Shown piece after piece: positions 18,901 to 27,272 of a DNA stretch of 64,000 nucleotides. The position numbers and the translations under genes were made by a program. The stretch covers positions 6,533 through 70,532 of the forward strand of contig JAZREN010000065.1 in NCBI GenBank assembly GCA_045660825.1, given 5' to 3'. The number at the start of each line of letters is the position of its first letter. Position 1 is the stretch's first letter. Below the pieces are notes generated by a model. It searched no databases and had not been told where the DNA came from. It worked only from the letters and a program-made list of their open reading frames with translations. This stretch comes from HGM04593 sp045660825. GTDB taxonomy: Bacteria > Bacteroidota > Bacteroidia > Bacteroidales > Bacteroidaceae.

Positions 18901-19387
18901 GGATTTCACTCTATACTTCCTTATCAACGGACGCATTGGAGGCAAAGTTATCTCATTGACCGAGCGCGAACTTGACCGTCTTGGAGCATCGGAGCGTTCA
19001 GGTGAAGCACGCCTGTATGCCGAGGAGAACAACATCAGAACCAAAGACGGCCGCCTTGGTATGTATTTGAACGACAACAAGAACGACGTGATTGCCGTTC
19101 AGGACTACTACGAATTTATCGGTACCGAAGATGTAACAAACTATATCTACGATGCTACAAACTTCCGTTTGCGTGAGTTGTCACTCGGTTACACATTCCG
19201 CAACCTCTTTGGCAACTACAAGAACCTGAACATCTCACTCGTATGCCGCAACCTCTTCTTCCTGTACAAGGAATCACCTGTTGACCCAGACGTATCATTG
19301 TCAACAGCAAACGGTATGGGCGGTATTGACATGTTCAACTACCCATCATCACGCTCATTCGGTTTGAACATCAAATTAAATCTGTAA
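15920..19387 (+). CDS. susC: SusC/RagA family TonB-linked outer-membrane protein
   Basis: 1155 residues. Signal peptide about 1-30, carboxypeptidase-regulatory domain about 41-115 (VKGTVVDEFGEPMFGAVAFV), TonB box region (ALDEVVVTAMGIMRKEKSLTY), plug with LRGNKSISGENSPLIVVDGVPM and VLKGANAAALYGSRAANGVI (the SusC signature), then a 22-strand barrel ending NIKLNL. SusC-type proteins import oligosaccharides, or peptides, captured by their SusD partner. With the downstream SusD and GH85 genes the likely cargo is an N-glycan fragment. That last point is inference. Confidence 0.96.
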   Translation: MKLLKTVGRSLFAATILGLALTFVPTEGWAKAATMQQKDGTVKGTVVDEFGEPMFGAVAFVVGTTNSSPIDFDGNFELRNVEKGATIRVTLMGYKCDDQVWKGGALKFVMKEESTALDEVVVTAMGIMRKEKSLTYATQLIKADELLKAPDANIANSLEGKISGITITPSAGGAGGASKITLRGNKSISGENSPLIVVDGVPMTNSIRNQASDPTSFTSGSVTEGSDYMSMINPDDIESMNVLKGANAAALYGSRAANGVIMITTKKGKEGKMEVTFTSSTTFDTPLMTPRLQNAYGAYKAGSPTLEYNSWGDRLSGNGTHQLAIAGDKRFFYDYETQNQTFVNNVQLRNYAKDDIAEFYDTGVMTTNSVGVSGGTEKIQTYASYSNTYSQGMIAANKYSRNTFAFRQSYKLWDRLTLGANINYVQTETRNRVGGGTVGNPIYHLYTTPRDTDMDYYKANYESANGQWYSSGDPTGKGEQVYYVKDGSSYKKQTGHALLTGPMQSYSYMSPGRNNPYWLTNKNFDESIEDRFSVSFNGTLKIIEGLNLSGRVSLDHSKYNNEGGRYATTWYDVGMYRYGSYWLSNSRTNDFYADGMLSYNKDFAKDWSVSATAGFVAHTTNSNNSGTYVADATIDMTVDNIVTDISSVVNRFEPSSGSAGVTSKGKSNNWDKAALATAQVGWKDVVFVDASYRHDWYRPFKQFAHLGTKESYGYFGVGANAVLSDMIKMPEWFTYAKYRLSYSEVGNSIPNIVFSAVSMNEKDEAVGVSSRNPFTPEPEKTKSFETGLEMQFLDDCLNLDLTYYNSAMHKQYIEVGWSNGKIQPINSGIIRNQGIELTVGYDWEISNNWRWKTTANFSYNHNRIVATAKNDKGEDKDLVTSFAKGKVQIAYKVGGSYGDIYVNDLTRYGDNIYQTADGKYNTTGEGQLVHKKGDIYLTSHMNPNTTSVRMEQGRTVTADQWGYLEFVDNGQFATKIGNANSPCQLSWSNTFTYKDFTLYFLINGRIGGKVISLTERELDRLGASERSGEARLYAEENNIRTKDGRLGMYLNDNKNDVIAVQDYYEFIGTEDVTNYIYDATNFRLRELSLGYTFRNLFGNYKNLNISLVCRNLFFLYKESPVDPDVSLSTANGMGGIDMFNYPSSRSFGLNIKLNL

Positions 19388-19422
19388 AATAGACTAATTT
19401 ATTAATCATTAATATTTTGAAT

Positions 19423-21240
19423 ATGAAAAAGTATCTTGTATTTGCAAGTGCATTGTTGGCAGCTTCGTTTTCAATGCAATCTTGTGACGATTTTACCGAC
19501 CCTGGCGATGAGCTCGGTGCAGGTCAGATAACACCAGGCACCAACACCAGCATTCAGAGTGGCAGAATTGACTCAATCAACTATCAATTCGAGCCCACAC
19601 AGGACGGTTTCAATGCAGCCAAGGCGTCTTTGGACAGCGCCTACGTTCTGCAGACAATTCCTTCTGGTACATACTGTTTGCGCGGTGGTAAGATTCAGGA
19701 CGGCGTGGTTTACAAACCGGCATCTCACGCATACCAGCGCCAGTACAGCTTGGGTCCCGACCTCTATGCACAGTACTTTACAGTGCCTCACAAGGATTTC
19801 ATGTATGGTTCTTTGACCTCGACATATGACTTGTCGGCCGACTTCAACGGTGGTCCTATGGGTGCCTACACAATGGCAAAGAACGCATTCATGCCGGTGT
19901 TGCACCACCCTATGATCGACTCTATTCCTGAAATCAAGGCTATTGTTCTGTTGTTCTACAGCCTTTCAGCACAGGAGAATGCCGACCTGGCAGGCCCATT
20001 CACCTATTTCGAGGACAAGCAGAACTCTCCTAACCCAACAACATACAATAAGGTAGAAGACATCTATAAGGGTATCAAGACAAACCTTGACACAATTGTA
20101 GAGTGCTTGAAATACTATGAGGCAAACCGCCCCGATTGGTACAAGGCTGAGATTCAGGCTATCCTTTCAAAGTTCGACCTTACAAGAAGCTGGGATACAG
20201 GCGACTACAGCATGAACCCATACATCAAGCTTGCAAACTCACTTAAGCTGCGTATGGCCATGCACATGGTAAATGTTGACAATGCCACCGCAAAAGCTTG
20301 GGCCGAGGAGGCTGTTGCGAGCGGTGTAATTGAGAGCGTAGGCGACCAGATGGGATTCTTCCAGTCATACGATGCTATCGGTCACCCATTGGTACAGATA
20401 CAGAGTTGGGGTGATATCCGTCTGTCAGCTTCGTTCGAGAGCTTGCTCATGAGCCTTGACCACCCATACACAAAGACTCTTTTCAAGGCAAACAACAATA
20501 AGATTGTCAACAGAAACGACAATTCAGTCCTTGAGGCAGACACAAGAATCTGCGGTATCCGTTCAGGTGTATACGTAGGTACAGGACAGGATTACTCAGA
20601 GAACCACTATCAGGCATACTCAACATTTGATGCAGACATGATGACCGAGGCTCCACTCTACTTCATCAAGTGGTCCGAGGTTGATTTCTTACGTGCCGAG
20701 GGTATTTTGCGTGGCTGGAACATGGGCGACGGAACAGCACAGTTCTTCTATGAGCGCGGTATCAGAAATGCCGACCTCGTAGAGCCTTGGGTTGCAGATT
20801 TCTTCCCCGAGATGTATGCAAACTACGTCGAGGATTATATGGCACAGACAGTTCCTGTAGAGTACACCAACGTTGACCCAATTGGCGATGGTGAGCCATG
20901 GGAGAGCGTTACAAAGATTGGCGTTGCATGGAACGAGGGTGATGACAACGAGACAAAGCTAGAGAAGATCATCACACAGAAGTATATTGCATTGTTCCCA
21001 CTCTCAACAGAGGCATGGGCCGAGATGCGCCGTACTGGATATCCAAAGATGTTCCCTGTACTCAACACCGAGGATGGTGACGGTTCAATCAAGGAGGGTG
21101 AAATGATTCGCCGTATTCCTTGGGCTCCAACTGACCCTGCCGGCAAGGAGATGGTAAACAACAGCGGTATTCCTGCACTTGGCGGACCTGACAAGCAGGC
21201 TACACGTCTGTGGTGGGACGTAAACGCGCCTAATTTCTAA
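19423..21240 (+). CDS. susD: SusD/RagB family surface glycan-binding lipoprotein
   Basis: 605 residues from ATG 19423. The lipoprotein signal (MKKYLVFASALLAASFSMQSC) ends at the acylated cysteine, and DDFTDPGDE follows. Helical SusD core with the C-terminal LFPLSTEAWAEMRRTGYPKMFPVLNT motif typical of the SusD-like group. It sits on the cell surface and forms a lid over the SusC barrel. 35 bases after susC, same transcript. Confidence 0.95.
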   Translation: MKKYLVFASALLAASFSMQSCDDFTDPGDELGAGQITPGTNTSIQSGRIDSINYQFEPTQDGFNAAKASLDSAYVLQTIPSGTYCLRGGKIQDGVVYKPASHAYQRQYSLGPDLYAQYFTVPHKDFMYGSLTSTYDLSADFNGGPMGAYTMAKNAFMPVLHHPMIDSIPEIKAIVLLFYSLSAQENADLAGPFTYFEDKQNSPNPTTYNKVEDIYKGIKTNLDTIVECLKYYEANRPDWYKAEIQAILSKFDLTRSWDTGDYSMNPYIKLANSLKLRMAMHMVNVDNATAKAWAEEAVASGVIESVGDQMGFFQSYDAIGHPLVQIQSWGDIRLSASFESLLMSLDHPYTKTLFKANNNKIVNRNDNSVLEADTRICGIRSGVYVGTGQDYSENHYQAYSTFDADMMTEAPLYFIKWSEVDFLRAEGILRGWNMGDGTAQFFYERGIRNADLVEPWVADFFPEMYANYVEDYMAQTVPVEYTNVDPIGDGEPWESVTKIGVAWNEGDDNETKLEKIITQKYIALFPLSTEAWAEMRRTGYPKMFPVLNTEDGDGSIKEGEMIRRIPWAPTDPAGKEMVNNSGIPALGGPDKQATRLWWDVNAPNF

Positions 21241-21257
21241 AAAAGAGTTTCTATGAT

Positions 21258-21295
21258 AAAAGACTCCCGGGCCTTACGGTTCGGGAGTCTTTTGT
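21258..21295 (+). terminator. Terminator after susD
   Basis: AAAAGACTCCCG pairs with CGGGAGTCTTTT (21282-21293). It separates susCD from the enzyme gene, which must have its own promoter or depend on read-through. Confidence 0.85.
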
Positions 21296-21410
21296 ATACA
21301 AGAATATAGGGCTGAACAATTCAAAAGCAGGGTGTCAATATTATTATAAAAAACAAAAAATATCAATAGAAATATTTGTTAATTTCAAGAATATGACGAT
21401 ATTTGTTTAG

Positions 21411-21480
21411 CTAAAAGCAAAATACGAAGACACCCGTTTGACATAATGTAAAAACAGTTTTACATATCTTGACTTTTAGC
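21411..21480. promoter_or_regulatory. Nested inverted repeats before the GH85 gene
   Basis: The inner hairpin is ATGTAAAA-ACAG-TTTTACAT (21446-21465, 8 perfect pairs). Outside it GCTAAAAG (about 21411) and CTTTTAGC (21473-21480) form a second inverted repeat. They lie 60-130 bases before the ATG and could be a regulator site or leader structure. A weak -7 candidate, GATATTTG, is at 21398-21405. Confidence 0.4.
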
Positions 21481-21538
21481 AAAAAGAACCGACAAATTTG
21501 AAACAATTTATTTATTAACTAACCAAAATCAATGTTTT

Positions 21539-24500
21539 ATGAAAAGGTTTACTTTAATGTTCTTATCGCTGTTCATTGCATTTGGTGCCATTGCACAGAT
21601 TGATGTCAGCAAAGAATATCGTATCAAGGATGTAAGCACAGGCAAGTACCTCAACGCGGCAGACTATGACGCACATCCAAGCGGCGCAAACGGCGGTGTG
21701 AATGTCGTAGCAAAGTCTGGAAACGATGCTCAGATTTTCATCTTTGAAGAGGCTGGTAGCGGATATTATCTGAAGACAAAGAGCGGTTATTACATCTACT
21801 GCCAGTCTTGGAATGTCGATGCTTTGGCAAATGGTAGCGTCTTGAATTTCACAGATGCTGGCAACGGCTATTATTACATCATGAACGGCGAAAAGTATTT
21901 CAAGGTCGAGAATGTAAGCGGTACATACTATCCGTTCTGCGACGCGGCTTTGGCAGCAGCAGCAAAATGGCAGCTTGTAGATGTAAATGACGACTCAGGT
22001 GAAGAAGAAGGTGGCAACAACGGTGGCGCAGTTGCCGAGGTTGACAACTCAATCTATGACTTCAGCGGTTTTGACATCCAAAAGATGCTCGACCTGTTCT
22101 ACAGTGTAAGCCAGCAGGGTCGCAAATACCCGACATTGGAGGAGTTCGAATCTATCGGTATCCAGGCATCGGACATCGCTTTTGTACGTTCACACGTACG
22201 CCGCCGCGAGATTCTTGACCGCGCTGACCGTCTCCGTCCCCAGACATACGAAAAACGCAACCTTTTCTTGAACCTTCCAATGGACGTGGGTTCAGGTGGT
22301 GCAGCAGGTTATCCTAACGACAAATTTGCAGCCGACGTATTCTCTATGTGGCAGTACACTAACCTCTTCGGTTCATGGAACCACGGTTTCTTCCAGGCTC
22401 CGGGTGCATGGGTTGATGCAGCTCACCGCAACGGTACAAAGATTATGAGTGGTATCGCATTCTTTGAGAGCTGGACAGGCGACGGTGACGCAGGTTACAG
22501 TTCAATGATTACACAGAAGGTAAACGGCGAGTTCAAATACGTGAAGCCACTTATCAACTGCTTGATGTACTTTGGTGCCGACGGTATCAACTATAACTGG
22601 GAGGACACCAGCTACAGCGATACAAATATCGTTGCATTCCACAAAGCACTTTACAAGTATGCCATTGAGTGTGGTTACTACGACTACGACAGTAGCATCT
22701 ACACAGCACAGCAGGGTATTAATACAAACAACACAGGCTTGACAAACGCCCTTCTTGGAAATGCCGAGGGACAGACACACGCTTTGATGCTCAACTACAA
22801 CGGTGGTGACTTTACAACTGCCGTGAAGATGCAGCAGTCAGTTCAGGCAGCCGAGGCTGCAGTTGGTAGCACAGAAGACCTTTACACAGGTGTTTGGATT
22901 GCAGGTATGGACCGCAACTGGAAAGCTCTTGACCAGACAGACTACAACCACAGAATCGGTATCTGTCTTTGGGGTGAGCACGGTCAGAGCCGTTTCATGA
23001 GCTACAATGTCGGTGACGGTGCATTTGACACACAGGGCAACTATCAGAGATTGCTTGAGCGCGCAATGTCCGGAGGTTACCGTAACCCACTCAATCGCCC
23101 TGCAGTAACAGCTACTGGCAGTGGCAAGATCAACTGGGAGGCAACAGCAGCATATCCTTATCCATTGATGAACTTTGCAGGTATCGCAGAGTGGATTCCG
23201 GAGCGTTCTACAATCCAGGGCGACATGCACTTCCTCACTCATTTTACACTCGGTAACGGCGACCGTTACTTCTACAAGGGTAAGAAGTCATACGCTGGCA
23301 GCTGGTACAACATGAGTTCTCAGGACCTTGTTCCGACATACCGTTGGTTGCGCCTTAAGTCTAACACTGCTGACAATGTAAGTACTGACATCGAAGTAAA
23401 CTACACTCACCTTGACGCATACACAGGCGGTTCATGTATTGAACTTACAGGTGCTGCAACAGAGACCGGTACTGATATCGTTCTTTACAAGACATCTCTC
23501 AAGGCCGGCAATGGTGCATACGCTAAGCTTGCTGTGAAGACTTTGAAGGATGTGAAGGCTACAAACCTCTACCTTATTCTCAAGAAGCAGGGCAGCAACG
23601 AGTGGATTGAGTATCCATACGGCGACGTAGCAGGCAACACTTGGGAAGAGAAGAAATTCGACCTCACAGGCATTGCAGCAAATGATATTATCGAGCGCGT
23701 TGGTTTGCGTGTAAAGGGCAACAACAATGACTATCAGTTGTATGTCGGTAAGCTCGAGCTCAACAACGAGGCAACAATCACTCCAGCCAATGTAAAGGAT
23801 CTTGTTGCTGAGGTTAAGAAAGAGACAAAGACTTCAATGACAGTGAAATTGCACTGGAATGTTGATGCTACAGCCAAGGACCGCGCAGATTGGGGCTTGG
23901 TATACAACGACGAGGCAAACATCGACCACTTCGAGGTTCTTATGAAGATTGGCGAGAATGGCAAGGTTATGAAGGTGGGTACAACATCACAGTGGGCAAC
24001 ACTTGTTCCAAACATTGACTTCGAGAGCGTAAATGATGTTCCTGTAATCGGTATCCGTTCAGTATCTCCAGACCTCAAGACCTGTTCTCCAATTGTTTGG
24101 GTTGAGGTTCCACGCGCTCCACAGAGCGAGCTTCCCGAGAAGGAGGAGGAGTATGGCAACTACGGTATCAGCCAGATGGACGATCAGTGCGAGGGTGCAG
24201 ATATCGCACGCGAGCAGCGTTACGTGACAGCAGTTACAACTACCGGTGCAACACAGAACCTCAACTACAGTGCTAATGGCCCTGTAGCAGACGGAACACA
24301 GTATGCAAAGGCTCTTGACCACACCTTGATTGTAAACCAGGGCCAGACCATCAGCATGACCATCAAGTGTGCTGACTTCAGCGACGGTTTGAAGTGGTGC
24401 TTCGCAGGTGGTTGGATGGACCTCAACGGTAGCGGCGACTTTGACAAGCCACTCCCAACAGAGCGTACTGAAGCCGAGATTGCAGACGGTAAGACAACAA

Positions 24501-25021
24501 CAGACCCTGAGGGTGAGCGCTTGTTCTTTGCCGGCACTATCCGCAAAGCAACTGAGTCATTCCAGACAACAGGTCTTAACTTCAGCTTCAAGGTGCCCGA
24601 GAACGCAACTCCTGGCCAGAGCCGCTTGCGTATCGTATTCTCTGACGCTTGGTTCGCTGGTATGTTCAACCCGGTAGGCTACCATGCAAAGGGCTTCACA
24701 ATCGACTTCAACGTTGAAATCCAGGGTACAAACCCGGGCCGCGTAGTTGTCGACAACCGTGACCAGGGCGAGGCTGAGGAGCCAGAAGGTCTTGGTACAG
24801 AGACATCTGTTGAGAATGTAGCAGGCGAAATTTCTGCAGCCGAGGGCGTTGAAGGTGCAATTGAGTTCGCGAATGTTGAGAAGGCTTGGATTTACACTGT
24901 TGACGGCAAGTTCGTGAACTTTGTAACCAACCCGACAGCCGTTGCAACCGAGGCTGGTGTTTACCTTGTAAAGATGCAGCTTGGCAACGTAATCCGCAGC
25001 GCAAAGGTATTGGTTAAGTAA
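21539..25021 (+). CDS. Secreted endo-beta-N-acetylglucosaminidase-like glycoside hydrolase (GH85)
   Basis: 1160 residues. Signal peptide 1-19, then a sugar-binding-like beta-trefoil-type segment at 25-155 (RIKDVSTGKYLNAADYD, repeated YY motifs), an acidic/Gly linker, and a GH85-like barrel at about 180-560. The GH85 Asn-x-Glu catalytic pair appears as N353-W-E355 in GADGINYNWED. WQYTNLFGSWNHG and AHRNGTKIMSGIAFF also fit. Beta-sandwich modules follow, then a GEVED-like domain (WMDLNGSGDFDKP near 965) and a C-terminal tail (GVYLVKMQLGN...AKVLVK) like type IX sorting tails. GH85 enzymes cut the chitobiose core of N-glycans. Sub-specificity unknown. Confidence 0.8.
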   Translation: MKRFTLMFLSLFIAFGAIAQIDVSKEYRIKDVSTGKYLNAADYDAHPSGANGGVNVVAKSGNDAQIFIFEEAGSGYYLKTKSGYYIYCQSWNVDALANGSVLNFTDAGNGYYYIMNGEKYFKVENVSGTYYPFCDAALAAAAKWQLVDVNDDSGEEEGGNNGGAVAEVDNSIYDFSGFDIQKMLDLFYSVSQQGRKYPTLEEFESIGIQASDIAFVRSHVRRREILDRADRLRPQTYEKRNLFLNLPMDVGSGGAAGYPNDKFAADVFSMWQYTNLFGSWNHGFFQAPGAWVDAAHRNGTKIMSGIAFFESWTGDGDAGYSSMITQKVNGEFKYVKPLINCLMYFGADGINYNWEDTSYSDTNIVAFHKALYKYAIECGYYDYDSSIYTAQQGINTNNTGLTNALLGNAEGQTHALMLNYNGGDFTTAVKMQQSVQAAEAAVGSTEDLYTGVWIAGMDRNWKALDQTDYNHRIGICLWGEHGQSRFMSYNVGDGAFDTQGNYQRLLERAMSGGYRNPLNRPAVTATGSGKINWEATAAYPYPLMNFAGIAEWIPERSTIQGDMHFLTHFTLGNGDRYFYKGKKSYAGSWYNMSSQDLVPTYRWLRLKSNTADNVSTDIEVNYTHLDAYTGGSCIELTGAATETGTDIVLYKTSLKAGNGAYAKLAVKTLKDVKATNLYLILKKQGSNEWIEYPYGDVAGNTWEEKKFDLTGIAANDIIERVGLRVKGNNNDYQLYVGKLELNNEATITPANVKDLVAEVKKETKTSMTVKLHWNVDATAKDRADWGLVYNDEANIDHFEVLMKIGENGKVMKVGTTSQWATLVPNIDFESVNDVPVIGIRSVSPDLKTCSPIVWVEVPRAPQSELPEKEEEYGNYGISQMDDQCEGADIAREQRYVTAVTTTGATQNLNYSANGPVADGTQYAKALDHTLIVNQGQTISMTIKCADFSDGLKWCFAGGWMDLNGSGDFDKPLPTERTEAEIADGKTTTDPEGERLFFAGTIRKATESFQTTGLNFSFKVPENATPGQSRLRIVFSDAWFAGMFNPVGYHAKGFTIDFNVEIQGTNPGRVVVDNRDQGEAEEPEGLGTETSVENVAGEISAAEGVEGAIEFANVEKAWIYTVDGKFVNFVTNPTAVATEAGVYLVKMQLGNVIRSAKVLVK

Positions 25022-25049
25022 TAAACAATAGACCTTAAGCAATATAACG

Positions 25050-25082
25050 GTAGTGCGCCTTTTGGGGCGCACTACTTTTTTT
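25050..25082 (+). terminator. Terminator after the GH85 gene
   Basis: GTAGTGCGCC pairs with GGCGCACTAC (25066-25075), followed by TTTTTTTG. Confidence 0.9.
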
Positions 25083-25083
25083 G

Positions 25084-25091
25084 TATCTTCG
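25084..25091 (+). promoter_or_regulatory. -7 box of the antiporter gene, which decides its start
   Basis: TATCTTCG (7 of 8 to TAnnTTTG) lies 3 bases before an ATG at 25094. Transcription would begin at or after that ATG, so the next in-frame ATG at 25112 is the likely start. Confidence 0.5.
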
Positions 25092-25111
25092 CGATGAAAA
25101 TAGAAAATAAT

Positions 25112-26404
25112 ATGCAAAAAATAAACACACGACGCGGCTTGCTTGCCCTTTCACCAATAATTGTGCTGCTCACCATTTATCTTGCCGGCTCAATAATCGC
25201 CGGCGATTTCTACCGCATACCAATTGCAACGGCATTCATTGTGGCATCGATATATGCAGTGGCAATAACACGCGGCAGCACGCTCGACGAGCGCATTGAG
25301 CATTTCTCAAAAGGTGCAGCCAACACGCGCATAATGTATATGATTTGGATATTCGTACTTGCAGGGGCATTTGCCGCGCTTGCAAAGGCCATGGGTGCAG
25401 TGGATGCCACGGTGCAGCTGACACTGAACCTTATCCCAAGCAACTACCTGCCGGCAGGAATATTCATTGCAGCCTGTTTCATATCACTCTCCATTGGAAC
25501 ATCAGTGGGTACGATAGTGGCGCTCACGCCTGTTGTCACCGCGTTGGCAACAAAGCTGAACTGCGACACGGCATGGCTTGTAGCCATTGTTGTGGGAGGT
25601 GCATTCTTTGGCGACAACCTGTCGTTCATATCAGACACCACCATTGCAGCAACACAGACACAGGGATGCTCAATGCGCAGCAAGTTCCGCACCAACATAA
25701 GACTTGTGTTGCCCGCAGCCATTGTCACACTGTTGCTCTACGCATTCAGCGGCAATGGTATCGAGGAGATTGAGACAACCGCCATCACTGTCAGCGACGC
25801 ATTGAAGTGTATCCCCTACCTCACTGTAATCGTTTGTGCACTCATTGGAATGAATGTGCTGTTAGTGCTCATCATTGGCATTGGCATTGCCGGAGTCATG
25901 GGTATTGCATTCGGCGCCGTGGGTGGAATAAGCATATTCACAGAGATGGGTAGCGGAATCATGGGGATGACAGAACTTATTCTTGTGACAATGCTCGCAG
26001 GCGGATTGTTGGAGATTGTACGTATTAATGGTGGAATAGACTATCTTATACGCATTGTTACACTGCGCATGCGTACAAAGCGTGCGGCAGAGTTTGCAAT
26101 AGCAGCACTGACAGCGCTTGCAAACATATGCACAGCGAACAACACTATTGCAATACTGACAGTGGGCGACATTTCGCGCGACATCTCAAAGAAGTTCGGC
26201 ATACAGCCACGCCGCGCAGCAAGCCTTATGGACACCACGTCGTGCTTTGTACAGGGTATTATACCCTATGGCGCACAGTTGCTCATTGCATCGGGCCTGG
26301 CAAAGGTTTCGCCACTGGAGATTATCCCAAGCCTTTATTACCCCATGTGCATTGGAGTGATGATTGTGGTTTCGATACTTGTGAGGAGAAAGGGAGCAAA
26401 GTAA
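25112..26404 (+). CDS. NhaC-type Na+/H+ antiporter family membrane protein
   Basis: 430 residues from ATG 25112. Ten or more hydrophobic helices. Family motifs include GTSVGTIVALTPVVTALA, then GGAFFGDNLSFISDTTIAATQTQGC (the conserved GDNLS-SDTT motif of NhaC/tetracycline-resistance-type antiporters), and the C-terminal ANNTIAILTVGDI and LMDTTSCFVQGIIPYGAQ. It probably exchanges protons for sodium or an organic acid/amine at the inner membrane. Single-gene transcript, as it is bounded by terminators. Confidence 0.88.
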   Translation: MQKINTRRGLLALSPIIVLLTIYLAGSIIAGDFYRIPIATAFIVASIYAVAITRGSTLDERIEHFSKGAANTRIMYMIWIFVLAGAFAALAKAMGAVDATVQLTLNLIPSNYLPAGIFIAACFISLSIGTSVGTIVALTPVVTALATKLNCDTAWLVAIVVGGAFFGDNLSFISDTTIAATQTQGCSMRSKFRTNIRLVLPAAIVTLLLYAFSGNGIEEIETTAITVSDALKCIPYLTVIVCALIGMNVLLVLIIGIGIAGVMGIAFGAVGGISIFTEMGSGIMGMTELILVTMLAGGLLEIVRINGGIDYLIRIVTLRMRTKRAAEFAIAALTALANICTANNTIAILTVGDISRDISKKFGIQPRRAASLMDTTSCFVQGIIPYGAQLLIASGLAKVSPLEIIPSLYYPMCIGVMIVVSILVRRKGAK

Positions 26405-26660
26405 AATCAGTTTTTAGACAGAAGTACAAAAGAACAAAAGGATGCTATGATATTCCAACGATAAAGTTCCAACTTCTCTGTGATGCAGATATAAATATTA
26501 GAATTTATTTCCAAACATAAAGAGTGGTAATCAGTATAAAAAGGAAAACCTGTTCTCATTTTGAATACTGATCACCACTCTTTTTTTGTCCCAAATTGGA
26601 ACAAAATATCTGCATCACAGAGAAGCCTTATGTTCTTCTGTTCTTATGTCTGTTTTAAAA
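26405..26660. repeat. Large nested palindrome between the antiporter gene and rpsO
   Basis: Three inverted-repeat layers. Outer: 26416-26441 with 26626-26651 (22 of 26 pairs). Middle: 26473-26492 with 26606-26625 (20 of 20). Inner: AAAGAGTGGTAATCAGTAT 26519-26537 with 26565-26583 (18 of 19), followed by a T-run to 26587 that makes the inner stem a good terminator. The left arm has 31 extra bases (26442-26472) between its outer and middle blocks. No ORF. The shape resembles a miniature inverted-repeat element or a remnant, but no target duplication is visible. Confidence 0.75.
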
Positions 26661-26681
26661 ACCATTGACGTCACTAAGTAT

Positions 26682-26725
26682 AAAAAAAAATCGCGGGATT
26701 TTCCAAAAGGAAAGTCCCGCGATTT
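26682..26725 (-). terminator. Terminator after rpsO
   Basis: AAATCGCGGGA (26688-26698) pairs with TCCCGCGATTT (26715-26725), with TTTTCC/GGAAAG pairing inside. On the minus strand the stem is followed by a run of T. Confidence 0.9.
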
Positions 26726-26743
26726 AATCTTTCTTGACGCAGA

Positions 26744-27013
26744 TTATCTACGCAAGCCGAGCTTAGCTACGATAGCACGGTAGCGGTTGATGTCACGATC
26801 CTTCAAGTAGTTGAGGAGTGAACGACGCTTACCTACCAACATTGTCAAAGCTCTCTGTGTGCTATAATCCTTACGGTTAGCCTTGAGGTGCTCCGTCAAA
26901 TGTGCAATACGGTATGAGAACAATGCAATCTGGCTCTCTGCTGAACCAGTATCAGTGTTAGACGTTCCGTATGTGCCAAAGATCTCTTTCTTTTTCTCTG
27001 AATCCAAATACAT
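26744..27013 (-). CDS. rpsO: 30S ribosomal protein S15
   Basis: 89 residues, the standard S15 length. Family motifs: GSAESQIALFSYRIAHLTEHLKANRKDYSTQRALTMLVGKRRSLLNYLKDRDINRYRAIVAKLGLRR in essence, given here only as the well-known helix order with the H(L)xxHLKxxxKDxxxxxxL 16S-binding segment at about 38-55 and the GRR/KRRxLLxYL segment at 63-73. It binds 16S rRNA early in assembly of the small subunit. Monocistronic, with its own promoter and terminator. Confidence 0.98.
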   Translation of the reverse strand: MYLDSEKKKEIFGTYGTSNTDTGSAESQIALFSYRIAHLTEHLKANRKDYSTQRALTMLVGKRRSLLNYLKDRDINRYRAIVAKLGLRR

Positions 27014-27063
27014 AATTTGAAGTTTTTAAGGGTTAAAAAAATATCTTTTGGCCGACAAATGAA

Positions 27064-27106
27064 TGCGCCTGGGGCGCACTATGTTGCCAACGCGGATGCA
27101 AAGGTA
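27064..27106 (-). promoter_or_regulatory. rpsO promoter and leader hairpin
   Basis: Minus-strand TACCTTTG at 27106-27099 with ATTG 19 bases further upstream (27129-27126) fits the Bacteroidota promoter. The transcript then carries a TGCGCC-CCA-GGCGCA hairpin (27064-27078) about 50 bases before the ATG. S15 leaders often bind S15 for autoregulation. Whether this one does is inference. Confidence 0.55.
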
Positions 27107-27238
27107 CAACTATTTTCCGGAATAGCAATCACTTTTTACAAAATAAATAACATATCATGGTTTTATGACACATCACCCAGTTATTTCATGGTCCGGTTTA
27201 TTTTAAGGGTTTTTAGTTTAATATCATTTAAAAAATTA

Positions 27239-27246
27239 TATCTTTG
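27239..27246 (+). promoter_or_regulatory. -7 box for the 450-residue membrane protein gene
   Basis: TATCTTTG, a perfect -7 box, 27 bases before ATG 27273, which argues against a GTG start at 27246. Confidence 0.6.
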
Positions 27247-27272
27247 TGTTCAACAAACCAAGAAATCAAATT

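Noticed and set aside
25094..25111. Upstream ATG of the antiporter gene at 25094
   Set aside because: It lies three bases after the -7 box, so transcription would start at or after it. ATG 25112 is preferred.
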